From IMG/VR virus record IMGVR_UViG_3300006919_000622, positions 1-20,239 of that record: DNA of 20,239 nt. One strand, given 5' to 3'. The notes beneath the pieces were generated by a model. That model ran no database searches. It was not told where the DNA came from and was given only the letters and a program-made list of their open reading frames with translations. The DNA is from a virus. The position numbers and the translations under genes were made by a program. Positions 1 through 5,958 of the stretch are shown one piece after another (the first letter of the stretch is position 1; the number at the start of each line of letters is the position of its first letter).

Positions 1-335
1 AACTAACCTACCCGACCCCGCCTCGCCCCCCCGGCCACAACCCACCAGTCCTGACCTACCAGAACCGCCGCTCCAAGCTGCACCAAGCCTCGCCGCGACT
101 TGCCTTGCCAGACCTAACCGGACCTAAACCGCCGTACCTAAACCCATGTAGCCCTAACAGACCTGACCATACCGAAACCGCCATTCCATGACTGATCTCA
201 CCGTAACAAACCCCACCTAAACCGCTTTGCCGCGACTTGCGCTGCCAAAACACATCAAACCCGTCCATAACTCAGCATAACCGCCAAAAGCGGCCTCGCC
301 ATACCAGACCTAACCATATCTAACCGCGACCCTAT
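1..335. repeat. C-rich tract with degenerate period-5 repeat, no gene
   Basis: No convincing gene lies here. On the plus strand CC doublets recur every five bases: at 73, 83, 88, 93, 103, 108, 113, 118 and 123, and again at 294, 299, 304, 309, 314 and 324. Read on the minus strand this is a GGYNN-type pentamer array. The tract is strongly strand-asymmetric: the first 60 bases hold 34 C and 7 G. Two exact 12-base direct repeats occur inside it, at 92-103/229-240 and 108-119/304-315. It lies just beyond the terminator that closes the leftward operon. Similar G-rich pentamer tracts are known to me from other phages and prophages, but I cannot name an established function. Confidence 0.75.
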
Positions 336-340
336 ACATA

Positions 341-401
341 AAAAAACAGAGGGGCGGCAGGCGGTACTGATCAATACCACCACATTAGTCGCCGCCCCTC
401 T
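341..401 (-). terminator. Rho-independent terminator of the leftward early operon
   Basis: An 11-base perfect inverted repeat pairs 348-358 with 391-401 (GC-rich GGGGCGGC core). On the minus strand the stem is followed by a run of six T (346-341). The 32-base interior contains a second small pairing, GGTA 363-366 with TACC 375-378, so the RNA may fold as a hairpin with a side stem. The stop codon of the last leftward gene is only five bases upstream of the stem, which fits transcription end for that gene. Confidence 0.85.
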
Positions 402-405
402 TCTC

Positions 406-1164
406 TTAGGCTGCTCTACGCAGCCTTTCCTCTTGTAAGAACTGCATCAACTCAGCAGTCTTTTCATCCGCGCACTCAGGGTTTTCCATCGCAAGTTTTT
501 GGACCTCACGACTTTCCTGTGTAATGCTGTCCCACAACTCTTGATACTCACCCATATCTTCAGAGCCAGCAACTGCAAAAGTGCCATAAGAACCACGCCC
601 CTTTTCCTGACGGAAGTCACCAATGCCCACCATTGCGCCTGCATTGTTTAAAAGAGACATAATAGAGTGAGCGCTGAAAGTAGGCACAACGTACTTGATG
701 TTGATCTCAGCAACCCAATCAGGCAGGAACGCACGAGTACGAACATCCGGCGTCTTGTTCATATCAGCCGATCTTACGATGTCCATCTTCAGGTAAGGCT
801 TGCCCCAAATCTGAATGTGATCACCCGGCACAAAGATGCCACGATTAACATTTGTCTTGTTGATGCCAGCAGTCTCTAGCGCTGCCGTAGCCATGGCACT
901 CTTTACACCCGGCGCGGGGAAGCAAAGATAAGTATCGCCATCAGACTTTGTATACACGCTCTCACGAAACTCCTGTTCAGGATTGTGTTTGATCTCTTTT
1001 TTTTCAGCGGCAGTTTTTCTGCCACCGCCAACAAGCAGATCACGCATGGCCTTTGCAGACATGCTGTTGAAGTACAGCGGCGTCTGACCAATCATACGCA
1101 AAGTAATGTTTCCACGCTTTACACTGTGGATCTCAATAGTGTCATTTGTTTTTTTCGCAACCAT
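406..1164 (-). CDS. phage protein with RAMP/Cas7-like sequence features
   Basis: A 252-residue protein of unknown role, first gene behind its own promoter and last before the terminator. The start is supported by GAGAGG seven bases upstream of ATG. Two regions recall RAMP-superfamily (Cas7/Csm3-like, RRM-fold) proteins: an N-terminal segment with TPLYFNSMS near residues 28-36, and a glycine-rich loop near residues 179-197 (GIG, then EKGRGSYGTF). Between them are KSAMATAA and a conserved-looking WVAEINIKYVVPTFSA stretch. Related uncharacterised proteins occur in many phages, to my knowledge as singletons without CRISPR genes. An RNA- or ssDNA-binding role is inference from the motif pattern only. 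There is no CRISPR array or other cas-type effector nearby. The C-terminal tail (about 200-252) is acidic and helical. Confidence 0.85.
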   Translation of the reverse strand: MVAKKTNDTIEIHSVKRGNITLRMIGQTPLYFNSMSAKAMRDLLVGGGRKTAAEKKEIKHNPEQEFRESVYTKSDGDTYLCFPAPGVKSAMATAALETAGINKTNVNRGIFVPGDHIQIWGKPYLKMDIVRSADMNKTPDVRTRAFLPDWVAEINIKYVVPTFSAHSIMSLLNNAGAMVGIGDFRQEKGRGSYGTFAVAGSEDMGEYQELWDSITQESREVQKLAMENPECADEKTAELMQFLQEERLRRAA

Positions 1165-1185
1165 TGTTTTTACCTCTCTAACATT

Positions 1186-1210
1186 TTGGTTGATAGTCTT
1201 GTATAACCAA
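1186..1210. promoter_or_regulatory. inverted-repeat operator candidate in promoter P1
   Basis: TTGGTT at 1186-1191 and AACCAA at 1205-1210 form a 6-base inverted repeat with a 13-base spacer. It spans the expected transcription start of promoter P1 and touches its -10 box. It includes the plus-strand TTGATAGT (ACTATCAA on the coding strand) at 1190-1197 that also occurs in two other leftward promoters. A repressor site is plausible. Confidence 0.4.
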
Positions 1211-1237
1211 CATAAGAAGTCATTGCATACTTGTCAA
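1209..1237 (-). promoter_or_regulatory. sigma70-type promoter P1
   Basis: On the minus strand, a perfect -35 TTGACA (1237-1232), a 17-base spacer and -10 TATGTT (1214-1209), preceded by a T-rich tract. It sits in a 113-base gap ahead of the RAMP-like gene and gives that gene its own transcript start, about 40 bases upstream of its ATG. It aligns closely with promoter P2 (TTGAC, TATGCAA, TAT, TATA, ACTATCAA in the same order and spacing). Confidence 0.7.
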
Positions 1238-1277
1238 TAAAAAAAATGACTAAGTATAAATAATTTCTTTCTCGTAA

Positions 1278-1685
1278 TTACCCATAACGAACCTCCCCAA
1301 ACACACCTAACTGGAAGATATGATCAGCGTCATTAGCATCCCAATCGCCATCATTAGCGATAACAAGTTTCAACTTATCAGGCAGACGATTGATGCCCTG
1401 ATACATAACGTCAAACGTCTTCACTGTTTCTACTTCACTTTCATCATCCGGCTCCCAACCATCGGAGCCATGATGGATCTTCACTTCAAAGTTTTCTGCG
1501 AGATGTGCGCCGCTCTTCAAACTTGGCAAATCGTCTTTGAACAACATGCCTTCAGGCATGTCGTAGTCGATCTTGTCCACCCAGTAGTTACTGCCGCCCT
1601 CAAGAACTGTGACCCACAAATTCTCCAGCGTTTTTGCCCACCACTCATCTGTGGGTGTGCGATAAATTGTAATGCTACGTTTCAT
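1278..1685 (-). CDS. conserved phage protein, GGSNYW family, unknown function
   Basis: 135 residues. The ATG at 1685 is preferred over an upstream in-frame start at 1709, because GGTGGAG lies seven bases before it and it follows the previous stop codon by one base. Visible features are an LEGGSNYWVD segment near residues 28-37, an acidic middle (WEPDDESEVETVKTFD) and the ending DADHIFQLGVFGEVRYG. I recognise this GGSNYW...QLxxFGExxYG pattern from other phage proteins of unknown function. No catalytic motif, membrane segment or signal peptide is seen. It is co-transcribed with the 65-residue gene upstream from promoter P2, so it belongs to the same regulated early unit. Confidence 0.8.
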   Translation of the reverse strand: MKRSITIYRTPTDEWWAKTLENLWVTVLEGGSNYWVDKIDYDMPEGMLFKDDLPSLKSGAHLAENFEVKIHHGSDGWEPDDESEVETVKTFDVMYQGINRLPDKLKLVIANDGDWDANDADHIFQLGVFGEVRYG

Positions 1686-1686
1686 C

Positions 1687-1884
1687 TTACAACTCCACCA
1701 CAGTGCCAATCTTGTGGCCTGTATCTACGTTAAAATTGTGAGCCAGCATGTCCAACAGCCTTGAAGCCTTGTATGACTGCTCTGCCCAATCCTTGCTGTT
1801 TAAGATGTCGTGAACCTCTTCATAAATGTAAGCAACGTCCACACGGCTCATCTTCCGCAACTCATTAATCTGATCGTTATCCAT
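1687..1884 (-). CDS. small phage protein, unknown
   Basis: 65 residues, acidic and largely helical (DQINELRKMSRVDVAYIYEE...LNSKDWAEQ). The start has AAAGGT seven bases upstream. It is the first gene after promoter P2, and its 3' end carries the ribosome-binding site of the next gene, so the two are translationally linked. I do not recognise the family. It has no cysteines or membrane segment. Gene status is supported by promoter, RBS and tight packing rather than homology. Confidence 0.65.
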   Translation of the reverse strand: MDNDQINELRKMSRVDVAYIYEEVHDILNSKDWAEQSYKASRLLDMLAHNFNVDTGHKIGTVVEL

Positions 1885-1919
1885 GTCTCATACCTTTCGT
1901 TTGATAGTGATATATAGCT

Positions 1920-1947
1920 TATATATGTAGTGTTTGCATAACGTCAA
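1920..1947 (-). promoter_or_regulatory. sigma70-type promoter P2 with ACTATCAA element
   Basis: On the minus strand, -35 TTGACG (1947-1942), a 16-base spacer and -10 TATATA (1925-1920), behind a T-rich tract. ACTATCAA follows at 1908-1901, at nearly the same distance from the -35 box as in P1 (39 versus 40 bases). It lies in the 115-base gap 1885-1999, the second largest in the early region, and would drive the two small genes ending at 1278. Confidence 0.6.
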
Positions 1948-1999
1948 GCAAAAAAATAAAATGCCCGCTAATTAAGTCGAATTACCGCGCACAATATAT

Positions 2000-2230
2000 T
2001 TACATGTCTATTACGGACTTGCTTGGAATCCACGTTGCACTTTGGCGATAGGGGTTCGTATCGTCATCTTCTACATCATCAGCAAAAGCATTGTTAGGCA
2101 GCTTTGCACTGGCCTTCTGCCAAGCCAATTTGTTCGCCTCTTTTTCCCTTTCGTACACTTGATCCATTCCATGAATAGAAGAGCATCCAGCGTTTTTGCC
2201 CTCATACATGTAACGATAGTGTCTCGCCAT
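2000..2230 (-). CDS. small phage protein, unknown
   Basis: 76 residues. A very strong ribosome-binding site (AGGGAGGA, five bases before ATG) fixes the start at 2230 even though this lies 29 bases inside the upstream gene. The N-terminus is basic and aromatic (MARHYRYMYEGKN); the middle is a charged helix (QVYEREKEANKLAWQKA) and is followed by an acidic patch (DDVEDDD). Family not recognised. It is the last gene of the large replication operon before promoter P2. Confidence 0.65.
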   Translation of the reverse strand: MARHYRYMYEGKNAGCSSIHGMDQVYEREKEANKLAWQKASAKLPNNAFADDVEDDDTNPYRQSATWIPSKSVIDM

Positions 2231-2390
2231 CTTCGTCCTCCCTGTAAGTTTCCAACACTGCTTTTAGCAGCAGCTTCGATAACCAGAGCATTTGTTCTGG
2301 TTTCATGGGTTTGCGGTATTGAACTCCATCAATCGTAACCAGAATATGGTCAGGATATGGGTGAATCAAGATCTGCGGTGGGTGTTGCAT
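2202..2390 (-). CDS. small phage protein, unknown
   Basis: 62 residues from the ATG at 2390, chosen over a GTG at 2423 because GGGAGAAG precedes it. The first half reads as beta-rich (ILIHPYPDHILVTIDGVQYRK), followed by a helix (EQMLWLSKLLLKAVLETYRE). It overlaps the upstream gene by 25 bases and the downstream gene by 29, so all three small genes are coupled. Family not recognised. Confidence 0.6.
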   Translation of the reverse strand: MQHPPQILIHPYPDHILVTIDGVQYRKPMKPEQMLWLSKLLLKAVLETYREDEDGETLSLHV

Positions 2391-2569
2391 TGCCAACTTC
2401 TCCCATGATCCGAGCTGTACCACGCCCAGTTACTGTTACAATCAGTACAATTCTTCTCCTTTGGCCCAGTCCTCCTCTGGTGGGGGATAACTTCGGATGC
2501 GGCTTTTTTCATCCTCTTTTTCTGCCAAGGGTCCGCATATTCTCCACAGTAATCTAGTAAATCTTTCAT
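2366..2569 (-). CDS. small cysteine-containing phage protein, unknown
   Basis: 67 residues, starting one base after the primase-helicase stop codon. Four cysteines, at residues 8, 41, 44 and 60, include a CTDC pair, and histidines lie near the C-terminus. A zinc-binding fold is possible but unproven. The middle is basic (QKKRMKKAASEVIPHQRR), compatible with nucleic-acid binding. The RBS is weak (AAGGGA about 11 bases upstream), so coupling to the primase-helicase is likely. Confidence 0.55.
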   Translation of the reverse strand: MKDLLDYCGEYADPWQKKRMKKAASEVIPHQRRTGPKEKNCTDCNSNWAWYSSDHGRSWQCNTHRRS

Positions 2570-2570
2570 G

Positions 2571-4739
2571 TTACACGTTGTCCCTTGCTGTTACAGGCTC
2601 ATATTCACCCCGACTCATTGGGCCATTGACTGCACCGAGCCAGACCTTGCCGCCCGATGCGGTCAGTTGGAACTTATCAATCCGACCAGCCTGTTGTAGA
2701 TCCCGAACATATTTCTCCAGAGTCTGCTTCCCGATCCCCTGCAATACTTCAGGAGCATCAGCATCCTCAGAGCGCTTATGCACACCGTTATTACCGCTCA
2801 TATGCGTCAGAGCAACACCCTCGCGTTCACAATGGATAATCCAATCAGCCATTGCGTCCAGCTTCATCTCCAAAGCAGAGCCAGTGCTAAGAGCTTTAAT
2901 CTCTTCGGTACGATCATTCAGCAGGCCCGTCATGCTATCCCGAACAAAATGCCTGATGTCACGAGAGGCAGGACCATTAGACTTGACGACTGCGCCATCA
3001 AAGCAGCTATTGCGTTGATATGGTAGGCCCAGACGTTCACATGTTTTCTTGCCCCGGCCCGAATCAACCTGCCACATAGCAAATGATGACCTCACGCCGT
3101 CAACCAAAGCTGTTGTACCCCGGATCAAGTTACGAGCTTGTTCTGGTGTCTTGACCACTGCATCATCCTTAATCTTCGTCATGTGATGACAAACCAGTAC
3201 AGATGCACCTGTTTCTGTAGCGATCCTAGCCAGCAGACCCGTAAGAGCGGCACCCGCAGCAGGGTCAGCATTTACATCAGCGTGTACAAAAGATGCGAGC
3301 GGATCAAAGATAATCAGCTTCAGATTATTCATCTGTATAATTTGTTCGTAAATCTTCTCAAACTCTTCGGTTGTCCCGAACTCGCCCCCGACCTCATTCA
3401 AGATAGCGAATACACCACCCACATTGGGTAATGATACAATCTTCAGATCATTAGCGTAGTTGCGGCGCTCTTCAAAAGGGTCAAGCCTTTCAACGCGCCT
3501 GTGCATCTCAGCCTCATCATCTTCCGCAGTGAAGATAACTACGTTACCGAACTCTTTGACCAGCCCACCGAAAGCAGTAGTCATAGGCTTGCCTGATGCG
3601 ATCTTCATGCCCATGTCCAACGTCATCATGCCCTTACCTGCGTCACCAGCCGCAGCAAACAAAATGGGTACGCCCAACGGAAACGTGCCTTCAATCAAGA
3701 ACTTTTGTTCTGGTGCGTGTCCCTCAAACCGACTGACAAGAAACGAATCATCCAGCAGGTTGATGTTTGTTTTAGTAATCTTTGCCTTAGTGTTGACAAA
3801 GTTTTCGATGTTGAAGCCTTCGGCCAGAGCGTCAGCGGCGTCCCAGCCCTCTGGCTTACCCATAGGCGGTGTCAGCATTGTGACCGACTTTGCACCAGCA
3901 GCTAAAGCCAAGTCCTGAATAAGATCAGCCAGCCGCCTGCCACCTGTATCATTGTCAGGCCATAGGATTAGCTCTTTGCCCTGCAAGGGAGAGAAGTCGA
4001 ACTGTGGCGCTGTTTTCTTCGTCAGCGCACCAGCTCCGCCAATTGTACATGTTGCTGTGTAACCTGCATGATTTAAAGCGTCTGCACATTTCTCGCCTTC
4101 TACCCATACAACACGATCAGATGCTATGATGTTTGGGATATTGTACAAAGGCCTGATGTCAGGAAACTTAGAATACGCGGCCCCTTCGATGAAAGGCCTG
4201 AACTCTTTCTTTGGCTTGCCCTTAGTGTTGAGCATTGGGTTGCCAGCGATGTCCTTGACGTTGTAACGCCGAACAGAAACCAGCACCTCGCCGTCAGCAT
4301 TTGTGTATACATACTCAGCGTCATACGGAGTATTCACATTATACTGCGGCTTAATTGGGTTTTCGATTGGTGCATTATCCCGAACAATTTGCGGCTCTGC
4401 GTTATCAAGATAGTCAGAAAACATATGCTTGATGTCTTGCATCTTCATGCCACGAGCTTCCATCAGGATCTTGACGATACCCCCGATGCCAACACCGCCA
4501 TTAAAATCCTGACCTCGCATGAAATGCTGAGACTGTGGATCAATGTCGATCTTGAGCGATTGTCCCGGATCACCTAGTAGTGACCCGATGTAAAACGTTT
4601 TTCCATGGATGCGACCAGCAGGAAACGTGTCTTGCAAGATCCGAACTTGTTCTGTTCTTGGAACCTTACGAGAAATTTCTTCGACTAAATCATGTGCCGA
4701 TCTACTAGATGTAGTATTGCCAAACCTTACCACACTCAT
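2571..4739 (-). CDS. TOPRIM/RepA-type (AAA_25) primase-helicase
   Basis: 722 residues. The ATG at 4739 is preferred (GAGG nine bases upstream) over in-frame starts at 4757 and 4754, which lack an RBS. The N-terminus resembles the primase zinc-domain scaffold (IDPQSQHFMRGQDFNGGVGIGGIV shape, about 65-90) but without the metal-binding cysteines. A TOPRIM domain follows, with E215 in VEGEK and D262/D264 in PDND. A RecA-fold helicase domain has Walker A GDAGKG (365-370), Walker B LIIFDP (475-480), the CHHMTK motif (517-522) and RGTTALVDGVR (540-550), typical of RepA-like hexameric helicases. It would prime and unwind at the phage replication fork. Whether it synthesises primers itself is uncertain. 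It sits downstream of the Cas4-like nuclease in the replication operon. Confidence 0.92.
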   Translation of the reverse strand: MSVVRFGNTTSSRSAHDLVEEISRKVPRTEQVRILQDTFPAGRIHGKTFYIGSLLGDPGQSLKIDIDPQSQHFMRGQDFNGGVGIGGIVKILMEARGMKMQDIKHMFSDYLDNAEPQIVRDNAPIENPIKPQYNVNTPYDAEYVYTNADGEVLVSVRRYNVKDIAGNPMLNTKGKPKKEFRPFIEGAAYSKFPDIRPLYNIPNIIASDRVVWVEGEKCADALNHAGYTATCTIGGAGALTKKTAPQFDFSPLQGKELILWPDNDTGGRRLADLIQDLALAAGAKSVTMLTPPMGKPEGWDAADALAEGFNIENFVNTKAKITKTNINLLDDSFLVSRFEGHAPEQKFLIEGTFPLGVPILFAAAGDAGKGMMTLDMGMKIASGKPMTTAFGGLVKEFGNVVIFTAEDDEAEMHRRVERLDPFEERRNYANDLKIVSLPNVGGVFAILNEVGGEFGTTEEFEKIYEQIIQMNNLKLIIFDPLASFVHADVNADPAAGAALTGLLARIATETGASVLVCHHMTKIKDDAVVKTPEQARNLIRGTTALVDGVRSSFAMWQVDSGRGKKTCERLGLPYQRNSCFDGAVVKSNGPASRDIRHFVRDSMTGLLNDRTEEIKALSTGSALEMKLDAMADWIIHCEREGVALTHMSGNNGVHKRSEDADAPEVLQGIGKQTLEKYVRDLQQAGRIDKFQLTASGGKVWLGAVNGPMSRGEYEPVTARDNV

Positions 4740-4774
4740 TATATTGTACCTCATCAAGCATTGTTTTTACCTAC

Positions 4775-4794
4775 GGGGTGGTTCACGCCACCCC
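4775..4794. other. compact hairpin enclosing the nuclease stop codon
   Basis: GGGGTGG (4775-4781) pairs perfectly with CCACCCC (4788-4794) around a 6-base loop. The TGA stop of the Cas4-like nuclease gene (4783-4785) lies in the loop. On the minus strand no T-run follows, so it is not a normal leftward terminator. On the plus strand it is followed by TTCTTTTT, so it resembles a terminator for antisense transcription. It may also stabilise or space the nuclease/primase mRNA junction. Confidence 0.55.
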
Positions 4795-5577
4795 TTCTTT
4801 TTCCCAGCAAGTGTTGCGGAACTCACACCACTTACATGCAAAGTAATCATCGTTTTGCGCCACACGAGGCAGCATCTCTTGTGCCTGCGTAGCTTTTATA
4901 ATGTTTACCGCTTTATCGCTTGTCGCTTGCGCGAGAGCCGAATCAAACGGAACAAGCTCTATGTATATCTCGCTTGTGTTCTTGTTCAAAACAGTAAAAC
5001 AACAAGGATTGTCTGACAGGTTCATGTAGGCCTGATACAGAGCAATCTGCGCTGCATATACTGGGTTGGCTTCTGCCACGCCTTTACGCACGAACTCTTT
5101 GAACTTTTTGTCAGACGCAGACTTACACTCCCACAACATAGGGTATGCGAGGTGTACTGGACCACTACATATTACACCGTCAATATGTCCACGGACTTCT
5201 CCATTAGCAGTCTCAAAGCCAAATTGTTCTCCTTGTTTATCTGTTCGCAGATCAAATCCGGCGTCACGGAAGTACATGATCATCATATCTTCGATGGTGT
5301 GACCCAGAGCAAATGTTCTTAATGTGTTGGCTGGAAACCCTTTACCTTCGTCAATTGTCATGCCGATGTATCGGTATTGCAGCTTTCTTGAGCATGGATC
5401 GCCCAAAGATGATGCGCCAAGATACTTGCGCTTCGACTGCTTGCGTTCCTTTTCAATGACGGCCCGATTCAACTCAGCGATGATGTCTTCAGAATGGGAT
5501 GTCGTAATCGAATTGTTCTGGTTTTCTGCCGTACTTGTTAAAAAGGTCTGCAAGGTGTTCTTCTGTGTAGACATCAT
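4783..5577 (-). CDS. Cas4-like PD-(D/E)XK exonuclease with Fe-S cysteines
   Basis: 264 residues from the ATG at 5577, with a second ATG directly after it; AAGGGA lies upstream. RecB-family nuclease motifs are in order: H93 in GHTIED, D133 in GHIDG, E150 and K152 in WECKS, and Q177...Y181. Four cysteines fit a Cas4/AddB-type iron-sulphur cluster: C62 (DPCSRK) and C248, C251, C257 (CKWC...C). Expected activity is ssDNA or end-directed exonuclease for recombination or replication. The first ~30 residues are Asn/Ser/Thr-rich and overlap the preceding gene by 89 bases, so the true start could be further downstream. No CRISPR genes are nearby, and phage Cas4-like nucleases commonly occur alone. Confidence 0.88.
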   Translation of the reverse strand: MMSTQKNTLQTFLTSTAENQNNSITTSHSEDIIAELNRAVIEKERKQSKRKYLGASSLGDPCSRKLQYRYIGMTIDEGKGFPANTLRTFALGHTIEDMMIMYFRDAGFDLRTDKQGEQFGFETANGEVRGHIDGVICSGPVHLAYPMLWECKSASDKKFKEFVRKGVAEANPVYAAQIALYQAYMNLSDNPCCFTVLNKNTSEIYIELVPFDSALAQATSDKAVNIIKATQAQEMLPRVAQNDDYFACKWCEFRNTCWEKEGVA

Positions 5578-5713
5578 CAATCCCTTCTACTTTCTGGATA
5601 ACCAGAACAATTCCCACTACTTCGTCCATCGACAGATCTTGGAGTCGTTTATCCCACCCAACTTTGCCGAACAATTCTCCTACTTGCTTTAATGCACCGT
5701 CCTGCTCGCCCAT
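5489..5713 (-). CDS. small protein ending in an SSB-like acidic tip
   Basis: 74 residues, with GAAGGG eight bases before the ATG at 5713. The centre is helical (LQDLSMDEVVGIVLVIQKVEG, then EEHLADLFNKYG). The C-terminus FDYDIPF closely resembles the end of bacterial SSB (DDDIPF), the tip that docks replication and repair proteins. There is no visible OB-fold, and the protein is far too short for a full SSB. It overlaps the upstream gene by 25 bases and the nuclease start by 89 bases. A role as an adaptor for replisome partners is inference. Confidence 0.65.
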   Translation of the reverse strand: MGEQDGALKQVGELFGKVGWDKRLQDLSMDEVVGIVLVIQKVEGIDDVYTEEHLADLFNKYGRKPEQFDYDIPF

Positions 5714-5958
5714 CCTTCTGGCCCTTCCAAATCTCCAAATGTCGCGCAGTAATAGTCAGGATGGCCCTGTATATCCACAACGACTTCGGCCCGAACAAAG
5801 TCATCTTCCTTGCCGATTATTAGTTTACAAAGCAGCTTAGTCACTGCTTCTTGCAATTCCTCTACGTTCTCTGGATCCCCACACATCATGAAGTATGATG
5901 CCTCCATGGAGACATTTTCTTTAAACAGTACGTTAAATGTTACTTCACCACGGTTCAT
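5689..5958 (-). CDS. small phage protein, unknown
   Basis: 89 residues from the ATG at 5958, which overlaps the helicase stop codon as ATGA. This is preferred over an ATG at 6018 that would lie 64 bases inside the helicase gene. Predicted beta/alpha alternation (VTFNVLF, EELQEAVTKLLCKLI, FVRAEVVVDI) suggests a small compact domain. It ends GWASRTVH. Family not recognised. Translational coupling to the helicase implies co-production. Confidence 0.65.
   Translation of the reverse strand: MNRGEVTFNVLFKENVSMEASYFMMCGDPENVEELQEAVTKLLCKLIIGKEDDFVRAEVVVDIQGHPDYYCATFGDLEGPEGWASRTVH

Noticed and set aside
56-268. Minus-strand open frame of 70 codons in the repeat tract
   Set aside because: Its composition (Gly, Arg, Trp, Ser-rich) is produced by the period-5 GGYNN array, there is no good RBS, and it lies beyond the terminator.
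1941-2000. Terminator between the 2000-2230 gene and promoter P2
   Set aside because: There is a T-rich stretch, but the only stem is 5 A/T pairs (TAATT/AATTA) and not adjacent to it; the T-rich stretch is better explained as promoter upstream sequence.
406-5577. Possible CRISPR-Cas locus, from a RAMP-like protein plus a Cas4-like nuclease
   Set aside because: No repeat-spacer array, no Cas1, Cas2, Cas6 or large effector. The two genes are separated by phage replication genes, and both types occur singly in phages.
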